A DNA stretch of 64,000 nt from positions 34,035,718-34,099,717 of the forward strand of contig OX453275.1 of the NCBI GenBank assembly GCA_949710005.1, written 5' to 3'. Position 1 is the stretch's first letter; every line of letters starts with the position of its first letter. Below the pieces are notes generated by a model, which was given only the letters and a program-made list of their open reading frames with translations, did not search any database and was not told the origin of the DNA. Source of the DNA: Ricordea florida (Eukaryota > Cnidaria > Anthozoa > Corallimorpharia > Ricordeidae). The position numbers were made by a program, and so were the translations under genes. Below, one piece after another: positions 17,115 through 24,714 of the stretch.

Positions 17115-18671
17115 ATGACACTATGGATTGATTTCAAAAATAGATACCCAAATGCTGATCTAAGTAAATTTACATTTATGAATGATTCATATGGAGGATA
17201 TATTAAGTGGAAATTTAATGGAACAACAATCATGTCGAATGATGATCCTACTGGAAAAACATGGACTGATAATCTTCCTTCTAATTTGAAAAAACTTTTA
17301 TGGGAAAATTTAGGACTTAGCAAAGCTGAAGTGAGCTCTTTTCCAAAAAGTTTATCCATAACAAACCAATCTTATCCAATACCTGCTATTAAATTTGATG
17401 ACTTTACAACTGATGTAACAAAAATGCTAACCTATCTAGATATATACGTTTCAAATACGAAGAAATTCACAGCAAAAATGCGTAATGTTTTTACCAACCA
17501 AGTTGTTACTTTCAAATTTGGAAAGCAAAGCAGAAAATGGTTGAATGCCCCTGATATGAATTATTGGCCTCAGCAACTTAATTTTGCAGTTTGGTGTGCA
17601 ACATCTGGTTGTGGAATAAGTCCTTTTGAAAGTCTAAATTACCCCAAAGTAGTTAATAGTTTCATTAAGTTTCATATATATTTCACAATAAGACAGATAT
17701 TATATGAATTGAGTATTCCCTTACCTGATGATCAACCATTTGTAATAAATAATAATCCATATAGTAAAGTAGCATATAAAAGATTGTGTGCTGAATTTGG
17801 GATTAGTAATAATTCTGATTTCAGATGGAAAGGTGGAAGAAACAGCGGATTGGGTGATATATTCGTTGATTATGATGCAGGATACCATGGAAAAGGTGGA
17901 GGATATCAAAATGAGTATATTATCAGAAATTATGATAAAGAATCAAATAAATGGCCCGACGCGCTTAATAAATTTTCTGATGATGGTGGTAAAAAAGAAA
18001 ATGGCAATCTTATTTCATTTATACGAAATGATGTATTTAGTGATTACAAATATGCCTGGTTTATACCAACAAGCGGTCGTGGTCTCACTAAAGCCGGACT
18101 CGGTAGATTTAATCGATCCGCTGAAGCTTTTGTTTACTGTATATTAGGATCACAAGTCAGCACTAGAAATTCGATTTATGGTAATGGCGGTGGAGCTGTT
18201 GAAACTCAACAAGAATTCTTAGCTTTATTCGAAAGTATTGTTATTGATAATGACATTTCCAGTTCAATTAAAAGATATCAATTAGCTGTACAAGAATCTA
18301 AATTACGACTTGATTTGGCTATTGCACCTGGAGTATGGTTGATGCCAAGTAATATGATTATAAATACAGAGAGTATAGTTGGTTATAATAACAAACTTAT
18401 GAAAGCGACAGATGATATGAAATTTGGGGTGAATAATTCATTAAATACAGAATCAAAACCAGTTGGAATAAATCATAATTTAGGATCTTCAAAAGTAAAT
18501 TTACCACATATCCCTCTGAAAAACGAGGGAAACCCAAAACAAACTAAAACAGACTCAACACAAACAGATATAATCAAAAATGAAAATAATATTAACTCAA
18601 CAGAACATGAAAAGAATTTATTAACATTTATGCTTATAGGAGGTACAATAGCTTGGTATCTATTTCGTTAA
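17115..18671 (+). CDS. Large Polinton protein with C-terminal membrane anchor, 518 aa
   Basis: 518 aa. The first 440 residues look like a folded, soluble domain rich in aromatic residues and glycine (NYWPQQLNFAVWCATSGCG; FRWKGGRNSGLGDIFVDYD; YAWFIPTSGRGLTKAGLGRF). A low-complexity Asn/Thr/Lys linker (about 450-500) leads to one C-terminal membrane span (LLTFMLIGGTIAWYLFR). Few cysteines and no nuclease, protease or ATPase motif are visible. A tail-anchored protein with a large ectodomain at the end of the morphogenesis block could be a virion surface or penton-type protein; this is a guess from position and size. It converges with the minus-strand gene ending at 18748. Confidence 0.78.
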   Translation: MTLWIDFKNRYPNADLSKFTFMNDSYGGYIKWKFNGTTIMSNDDPTGKTWTDNLPSNLKKLLWENLGLSKAEVSSFPKSLSITNQSYPIPAIKFDDFTTDVTKMLTYLDIYVSNTKKFTAKMRNVFTNQVVTFKFGKQSRKWLNAPDMNYWPQQLNFAVWCATSGCGISPFESLNYPKVVNSFIKFHIYFTIRQILYELSIPLPDDQPFVINNNPYSKVAYKRLCAEFGISNNSDFRWKGGRNSGLGDIFVDYDAGYHGKGGGYQNEYIIRNYDKESNKWPDALNKFSDDGGKKENGNLISFIRNDVFSDYKYAWFIPTSGRGLTKAGLGRFNRSAEAFVYCILGSQVSTRNSIYGNGGGAVETQQEFLALFESIVIDNDISSSIKRYQLAVQESKLRLDLAIAPGVWLMPSNMIINTESIVGYNNKLMKATDDMKFGVNNSLNTESKPVGINHNLGSSKVNLPHIPLKNEGNPKQTKTDSTQTDIIKNENNINSTEHEKNLLTFMLIGGTIAWYLFR

Positions 18672-18747
18672 ATTTTATATATTTTGTTATTTAACACATA
18701 TAAGAGTTATATAACATAATTTTTCCTAACAACTCTCTTTCAATAAC
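18672..18747. terminator. Convergent 3' region between two Polinton genes
   Basis: This 76-bp, very AT-rich gap lies between the plus-strand 518-aa gene and the minus-strand 166-aa gene, so both transcripts must end in or near it. It has TATATA-type stretches but no canonical AATAAA on the plus strand. Placement is by position only. Confidence 0.35.
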
Positions 18748-19248
18748 TTAATTTTCTCCCCAACGTTCTTTCAAATCACTTGCCTCCTCAAAATCAAGAC
18801 ACCAATCTAAAACTCTATCCGGATGCCATGCTACAGACATTAGATCATCATACAAGTCTTTGTAGAATTTCTTTTTATGATTTATTTTATCAACATCCAT
18901 TTTTATGGTAAAATTAATTGAATCAAAAACAAATTTAAAATTGTAAAAATCACAGATTATTTCATACAAAAAATTAGTGACTCTTTTATCAAATAAATCT
19001 ATTTCATAATAATAATAATTAGGAAAACTTTTTTCAAAATTACCATAATCAATATCAATATAACAAAAATCAAATATAGTATTATATTTTTCTTCATAAT
19101 TAATAAATCCAATATTTTTTAAGATATTGTATGATAAATCTGCCTTTATTGACTCTATAAAATCTTTAATAAATAGTTTTTCTAAATTAAAATACTTAAA
19201 TTCAATAATTCCGTTTTCATTATATTGTTTTAATGTTTGCTTTTCCAT
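18748..19248 (-). CDS. Unknown 166-aa protein with AWHPDR C-terminal motif
   Basis: 166 aa, rich in Phe/Tyr/Ile/Asp. Its C-terminus carries AWHPDRVLDWCLDFEE (from about residue 140), a Trp-His-Pro plus Trp-Cys pattern that I associate with the C-termini of uncharacterised giant-virus (NCLDV) proteins; this is from memory, not a search. No membrane span or enzyme motif is seen. It sits tail-to-tail with the 518-aa gene, with a perfect TTTAAAGAT copy upstream on its own strand. Together with the neighbouring Cys/His gene it forms a right-end, minus-strand accessory pair. Confidence 0.72.
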   Translation of the reverse strand: MEKQTLKQYNENGIIEFKYFNLEKLFIKDFIESIKADLSYNILKNIGFINYEEKYNTIFDFCYIDIDYGNFEKSFPNYYYYEIDLFDKRVTNFLYEIICDFYNFKFVFDSINFTIKMDVDKINHKKKFYKDLYDDLMSVAWHPDRVLDWCLDFEEASDLKERWGEN

Positions 19249-19272
19249 CTCTTTTTTTATTTTATATTTTAT

Positions 19273-19281
19273 ATCTTTAAA
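19273..19281 (-). promoter_or_regulatory. TTTAAAGAT motif upstream of the 166-aa gene
   Basis: Exact TTTAAAGAT on the minus strand, 24 bp before the ATG whose first base is 19248. It lies within the last codons of the gene that starts at 19731. Confidence 0.6.
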
Positions 19282-19731
19282 TCATGATTCATTTTTAATT
19301 CTACATTCTTTACAACTTGCCTTCTGTTTTTTATGTTCACATATTTGAGAACCACCACAATCTTTACAATGTGTTCTTTGTTTGTTGTGTTCACATATTT
19401 GAGAACCACCACAATCTTTACAACGTGCTTTCTGTTTATTGTGTATACAAAATTGTGATCCTTTACATTCTTTACATTGATACTTAATTTTATCATGTAT
19501 ACATATTTGTGACCCACCACAATCTTTACAAAAATATTTACGCTTTCCATGAATACAAATATAATCATCATTTAGATTAACTTTTTGAATTAGATTAATA
19601 ATTTCCTCCTCTGAAAATTTTTTAAATAAATTAATAAGATCTTCTTTACACATTCTTGATCTCTCTTTAATTTTTAACTCTTTCGCAATTTTTTTTAGTT
19701 GTACAAAATATAAATTATTTAATTGTTCCAT
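19282..19731 (-). CDS. SAP-like / Cys-His repeat (zinc-binding) protein, 149 aa
   Basis: 149 aa. Residues 1-50 form a SAP-like helical module, with MEQLNNL identical to the start of the polymerase and a similar pattern after it (QL...IKERSR...D). Residues about 59-145 are five 17-18-residue repeats of the form CxHxKxxxxCK(D/E)C(G/K)GSQ, each with a CxH and a CxxC pair, very probably zinc-binding. Repeats of this look occur in giant viruses and other large eukaryotic viruses (established impression, not searched). A nucleic-acid-binding or transcription role is plausible. The first seven codons and the promoter lie in the right TIR. Confidence 0.82.
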   Translation of the reverse strand: MEQLNNLYFVQLKKIAKELKIKERSRMCKEDLINLFKKFSEEEIINLIQKVNLNDDYICIHGKRKYFCKDCGGSQICIHDKIKYQCKECKGSQFCIHNKQKARCKDCGGSQICEHNKQRTHCKDCGGSQICEHKKQKASCKECRIKNES

Positions 19732-19755
19732 TTCTAATTTTGTAAATTATTTCTT

Positions 19756-19764
19756 ATCTTTAAA
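19756..19764 (-). promoter_or_regulatory. TTTAAAGAT motif upstream of the Cys/His repeat gene
   Basis: Exact TTTAAAGAT on the minus strand, 24 bp before the ATG whose first base is 19731. It is the TIR counterpart of the copy at 5300. Confidence 0.6.
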
Positions 19765-19962
19765 TCATTATTTTTTTAACTTTATTTCAATTTTATTTTT
19801 TTTTATAATAATTATTAATACCTGTGTCCTAGAACTATTATCTGTATAAATCTCTGATAAATTTTCTGATTAAATTTAATATTCAATCTCAAATAATATC
19901 AGAAAAAAATCTCTGACCAATCTCTGATCAAATTCCTGTGTCCCAGTGCTATATTTTTATCA

Positions 19963-20030
19963 CCCCTGTATAAATCCTTGATAACCCCCTGTATAAATCC
20001 TTGATAACCCCCTGTATAAATCCTTGATAA
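19963..20030 (-). repeat. 23-bp tandem unit, three copies, in right TIR
   Basis: Copies of 22, 23 and 23 bp; the left TIR has two copies. The unit ends in four or five Cs on this strand. Confidence 0.9.
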
Positions 20031-20137
20031 ATTTTCTGATTAAATTTAATATTCAATCTCAAATAATATCAGAAAAAATCTCTGACCAATCTCTGATCAA
20101 ATTCCTGTGTCCCAGTCCCGTAGTTTTCCCTCTCTCT

Positions 20138-20142
20138 GCGCG
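20138..20142. repeat. Target-site duplication, right copy (GCGCG)
   Basis: GCGCG immediately outside the right TIR, matching 4945-4949. Confidence 0.7.
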
Positions 20143-20819
20143 TAATCACTAGACTGTGACAATTCGGAAGACGCGAGCTCAAGTTCCGCCCTCAACCAAG
20201 AGTTTACAGGATAACTGAACTAATTTGCCTCCAGCCAGTTGGGACTCTTTCCTTTGTTAGCTTCAATTGAATTATTCGTTCCCTTCATTTGCTCGGCCCC
20301 ACTAGTGCAAAAACTACCTTCAATAGGGAGTAAAAAATGATTTCATTTATTTATCTTCCTGGACATTTTTGTGAATGCACAATCAATATCAAACTTGCCT
20401 TCGCATTGAAATGCTTAATTGTTTGTCTCGTAACAGAGGACTCAATATTCAGTTTTGAAAAGGTTTAACACCCCGGCCCGCTGTTTGTCAATCTTAGGAA
20501 AACAACTCAGTTTCGCTATTTGTCACTTTTTCCACCCGTTTTTTTTCCGAGCAAGCGACTGTACAGGATATTTTTGCAATTCTGAGATGTGACGCCGACC
20601 CTAAACACCATAAAGCGACACTTGCCCAAGGATAGTGACGCTGTAACGATAGTACGTTAGAAGGCATTCAAATACGTGTGTTTGCATATATTATACTATC
20701 TACTCATTGACCCTCTTAATAGCCCCCGAGGAGGCATGCCAGGGGTCCCTGCGTAAATAAGCAGTTAAATGTTATATGTTGGTATATAGGATATTTACAG
20801 GAGCCCGTTACTCCTGATA

Positions 20820-21022
20820 TTTAGTATAAATACTCAGGTGATTATACAAAATCGCGCGCTCTGATTGGTTCGCTATCTCGGATTATCAGCCGATAATCAC
20901 CTCGACGAACAAAATGGCTGCCAGTCGTTCGTGCGCTTTTGACGAAATAAAATTTTTTTCGTGCTGTACAATGCTTTTTTCTTTTCTTTCTCTGAAATAA
21001 TCACCTGTGTATTTATACTAAA
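20820..21022. mobile_element. MITE with TTTAGTATAAAT termini
   Basis: The outer arms TTTAGTATAAATAC...CAGGTGATTA and their near-perfect inverse end at 21022. The interior has a GCGCGCTCTGATTGGTT block and a GATTATCAGCCGATAATC palindrome. It shares termini and the GCGCTCTGATTGG block with the element at 32298-32510, so the two belong to one family. Confidence 0.75.
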
Positions 21023-21122
21023 ACAATTATTCGCCTCAGGCGAAGTGATTATCGGTGAATATTCACTTCGACTTCGTCTTGGTGAATATTCAGCGATAAT
21101 CACTTCGCCTTCGGCGAATAAT
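21023..21122. repeat. Long hairpin adjacent to the MITE
   Basis: A 100-bp palindrome with arms CAATTATTCGCC...GGCGAATAATTG and internal GTGATTATCG/CGATAATCAC pairs. It abuts the MITE at 20820-21022 and shares the GATTATCG theme, so it may be part of the same composite element. Confidence 0.7.
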
Positions 21123-22076
21123 TGCCCCCGCAGGGTTCCGGCCCAGAGGCCGGAACCCGAGGAGGCACCCTAATGTTCCCCGCGTAAATAAGAAGTATCG
21201 TATTGTCGTAGTGTTAGTATGCGAAAATTTTCTCGATTTGACGAAAATAGGCGCGCACGGTGGTCCCGGTTAATTTTCAGCATGTGCGCCTGGCTCAGCA
21301 ACCGCGCAAACTGGGTTTGGCAAGTTTGGCAACGAGTCGTCACGATTTCTTTCCAAGCTTTCTTATTTCATTCCAAGCTATAATGTAAACCCATCCTAAA
21401 CACGATATGTATGAGGATTTCCATTAACCCAAGAAACAAAGTGTGATAACTGACAAAACACAAACACAACAAGGAATTTGCACTCGCAAACTCTCAAACG
21501 AAAACTACATTTCAAAGGTTCATAACAAATACATGGACAGCCACAGGCAGTCTTCATTCAGTTTTTACAAAGTCGGGGGCAGATTTAGTGACAACTATGA
21601 CTAGTTGTTAAATATAGATTTGTATACTGGGTGAAATCTCAGTTGAACACAGCGAGGCGCGTAAGGCGGTTATGGGTAAAACTTTCTAGGTGCGCAAGGT
21701 GCTCTCGGGAAGATATAAACAACGAGGAGATTTTTGTAGGAGTCCCCGCGTAAATGAGGAGTTAAACTTTATAACAACTTTTCAGACCTTTCTATAAAAT
21801 AATGGCAATTTTACATCCTCTTTGCAAGCGTCTTCCACTCTTAAGATTTCTGAATATTTTACACAAAGTTGATTCGTCATGCTAAATAGCAACTTCAGAC
21901 AAGCTTACAGTACTTTGCATTCAGATTTAACTGCGGGGGCAGTTTTAGTGCTATTATTAGTACTGTAGGTAGCTGGGAAGTTAATTGGAATTTCCGAAAC
22001 TACTGAAAACTGATTAAAACACTCAATAGTTTGGGTCGGGTAAGATCGAGTTGTTTGGCTCTTGTTTTGGGTTTAC

Positions 22077-22258
22077 CTCGGTGTAAAAACCTGTAAAGTT
22101 TTTCTTTGTTTTTTTTTTCTGTTTTTTTTTTCGTTTGTTTTTTTTGTGTTGTTGTTGTTTTTTTTTTTTTTTTTTTCACTTTTATTTTCGTAGTCTCTTA
22201 TTTTGGCTCCTTTGTTTTCTTTCGTCACTTGTGAACGTACCAGGCTTTTACACCGAGG
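22077..22258. repeat. Inverted repeat enclosing a T-rich stretch
   Basis: CCTCGGTGTAAAAACCTG (22077-22094) and its inverse at 22241-22258 (one mismatch) enclose a very T-rich region. It abuts the next element and may be an older MITE. Confidence 0.6.
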
Positions 22259-22263
22259 ATGAG

Positions 22264-22659
22264 CAGGGGCACCCAACGTCAATTTTCGGAAAATATCTGT
22301 TCGGAAGACGATTGAGATCTAGAATTTTCGGAACATTTGTGAAAAACATTTCTTGCTTGTTTGCCTCTCCTAGGATTTTCGAACATCTAAATAATGGTAT
22401 TATTGCCCATTTTTAACGGACTTTTAACGTAAAAAGGTCACCTAGAATTTTCGGGAGCCTTGTTTCTGGCTGAAATTTTCGAAAAGGTAAGTTTTGATCG
22501 CTATAATTTTCGGATCACAAGACTTTCAGCTAGGAAATCCGAACAGATTAAAAAAATTTAGGGGATAAAAATATGCTTATATCTACGTTTAAATCCTAAA
22601 ACACTTTAACAATGCTATGTTTAAGAGGTTTTGAAGTATATTCTCGTTGGGTGCCCCTG
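22264..22659. mobile_element. 396-bp MITE, CAGGGGC...GCCCCTG, 6-bp TSD GATGAG
   Basis: Perfect 15-bp terminal inverted repeats (CAGGGGCACCCAACG) are flanked by GATGAG at 22258-22263 and 22660-22665. It is non-coding and contains repeated ATTTTCGGA-like words. The 6-bp duplication does not fit the usual 8-bp hAT duplication, so I leave the superfamily open. Confidence 0.85.
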
Positions 22660-24714
22660 GATGAGCCCTTCTTTTTGTCTTTGAGAGTCAGACTGAAAGT
22701 TATTGTCTCTTATCTTCCAGATAATACAGCAGTGAGTCACCATGTAAACATTCTTCTTTTGGCTTTTTACACATAATAAATAGCGATGTGACACGGCCTG
22801 CTTCCAGACGCGTAGACTCGTCGAAGCCGTGGTGGCTGCTGGACAAAGCTTTTTGGTAGCTCTGGTCAAAGTACGCTCGTTGTAAACCACCCGGCATGAC
22901 AGTGCTGTAATTTCACAAAAGTTACGTCCAAACACGAAGAGTGACTCATTTACTTCGCTGTATTTACAGCATTGACAGCACGTCTAGCTCTTTGCTATTA
23001 ATTCATCCTTCTAAATATTTTATTTCTTGATTATCTCTCAAGTTTTCAGTTCAATATGTCTTAACAGGACAAGAGGTTTCAACAAAATATTTTAACTGCA
23101 AATCCGGATAGCAAGTATTTACAATCAATTTTACTGAAAACATAATCTTATCTTTGAAATTTTTAAATTTCTAAATATTTTTATCTAGTGAAAACAGGGT
23201 AATGGGCTCCTGGTGAAACTTTAAAGTTAAAAAAAAAATAATAAAATAAGAATTCGATTATTAGGGGGGGGTGCTATAATTTTGCTGAATCTGGTAATTT
23301 TTGTTCTTCGAGGATGTATATATAGTCCAATTCTTGGGGAAGTCATTATTCATAACGGACTCGATGACTCATCGACAGCTTTAGAAAACACCCGAGGTAA
23401 ACGACTCCGCATGTAGAAACCATAAAACCATTTATGGTAAAATAATTAGTGTAATCTCCCGTGTACCTCTAGAATTCGTTAACAGGAAATTCCTTCACTC
23501 CGCTGAAACAAAATTAAACCCTAGTTGGCAGTGCACAGTAAGAGTTTGTCAAAGTTGAATTATGATGCAAGCTCCCTGGGAAATGTCACGCAAAACCGCA
23601 TGTAGACAAAATCTAGTTCTTGTATGTGTAGTTTGAGTTGCTGAATTTGTTCCGATTATCCACGTAATTGCGGAAAAAGCAATCATTACAGGAAAAAACA
23701 CACCAAAACGACCTTTGTCCTTTGTTGCCAAAAGCGCGTGAAAATAAATTTTAGAAAGTACCTGTCAACGCGACAAGGTTATTTTGTTTTGGTCACTCAT
23801 TGCTTTGCAGCAGATTATACGCCTTTAGAGATGCCTTGTGGTTGGTTATTCACCTCTATTTTCTCTTTTTGTCGCCTTAATTCTTTTGCCTTGAGAAGCG
23901 TTTTCAGCTCAATATTCATGAAAGGCTGATTAGGGTGCAGATACACAACAACATTTTTTACTAAACGGAAAACAATTCAAGAAAATTACGTCGATTCACT
24001 TTACTTGTAACGTTCTTAAATTAGCATGTTAATTGTCTGATTTCCAAAGAGTTTGCATATTATAATTTTTAGTTATGACACGTGTAATGCTGGCTTGATG
24101 AATAGACAATTAGAACTGATTCAGGAACAATATGGCACATAAGAAGAAGCAGCAACCACGACTACATTCCCACTTTCATTAGAAATTGTTGATACTTCGG
24201 CTCATTGTGTATTGAAATATCCCAGCAGGGAATATGAATAAATTTGGTCCATAATTTAGCATTTGCTTTCCCATTCAAAGGACTTGAGGCACGCAAGCTA
24301 CATTATAAGTCGGCACTTGTCAGCGTTACTGGAAACAATATACATCCGGATCACGCGCCCTAAAATAAATATTGTCACAAAACGCGCAACTCGAAAATTT
24401 TAGAACATTGGGAATTTATTTATGACAGAAAAAGCAAAACTGTAGATCTTTGGTTTTGTTTGCGAAGTTTGCGAAGCCAATCTACGGCAGCTGAAATGAA
24501 CTTTCGGCGGCTTTTTATAAGTCGTCCGATTGTGATTGGTCCAAGCACGTTTGATTGACAACGTGTCACATGACCGCTGCCTGAGTATTTCGCTAAGGCG
24601 TGATTGATTTTCTAACGAGTCTCTCGCTGAACTCTCTCACTCGAGCTACCTAATATATTATTCTCCTCAATAGTCGGCGCTTCACAGTTCTTTGGAGAGG
24701 CCACCGCTTCAGCC

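Larger units (their letters stand above)
4950..20137. mobile_element. Complete Polinton/Maverick (virus-like DNA transposon)
   Basis: This 15,188-bp element has terminal inverted repeats of 404 and 426 bp that begin with AG and end with CT, and GCGCG repeats at both edges. It encodes the diagnostic set: protein-primed family B polymerase, retroviral-type integrase, capsid protein and packaging ATPase. It also carries eight further plus-strand genes and two minus-strand genes at the right end. The order is polB (+), int (-), a capsid/packaging/membrane gene block (+), then two minus-strand genes. Coding density is near total, there are no introns, and base composition is much more AT-rich than the host flanks. 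The two TIRs are nearly identical and only one coding lesion was found, so the insertion looks recent. Polintons are known self-synthesising transposons closely related to adintoviruses. I did not recognise an adenain-type protease. Confidence 0.95.
19712..20137 (-). repeat. Right terminal inverted repeat of the Polinton
   Basis: 426 bp, the reverse complement of 4950-5353 apart from a few single-base differences (for example 1-2 bases near the start codon) and one extra 23-bp unit. Its inner end lies at codon 7 of the Cys/His gene, mirroring the left TIR in polB. Confidence 0.93.
20143..24714. other. Host intergenic DNA upstream of LLGL
   Basis: No supported gene. It holds at least four inverted-repeat elements, listed separately at 20820-21022, 21023-21122, 22077-22258 and 22264-22659. 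The last few hundred bases before 24715 should contain the LLGL promoter and 5' UTR, but I cannot place a start site. Confidence 0.5.

Noticed and set aside
4950..20137. A free viral genome or bacterial contig
   Set aside because: Host genes with introns flank both sides and a direct repeat marks insertion, so this is an integrated element in animal DNA.
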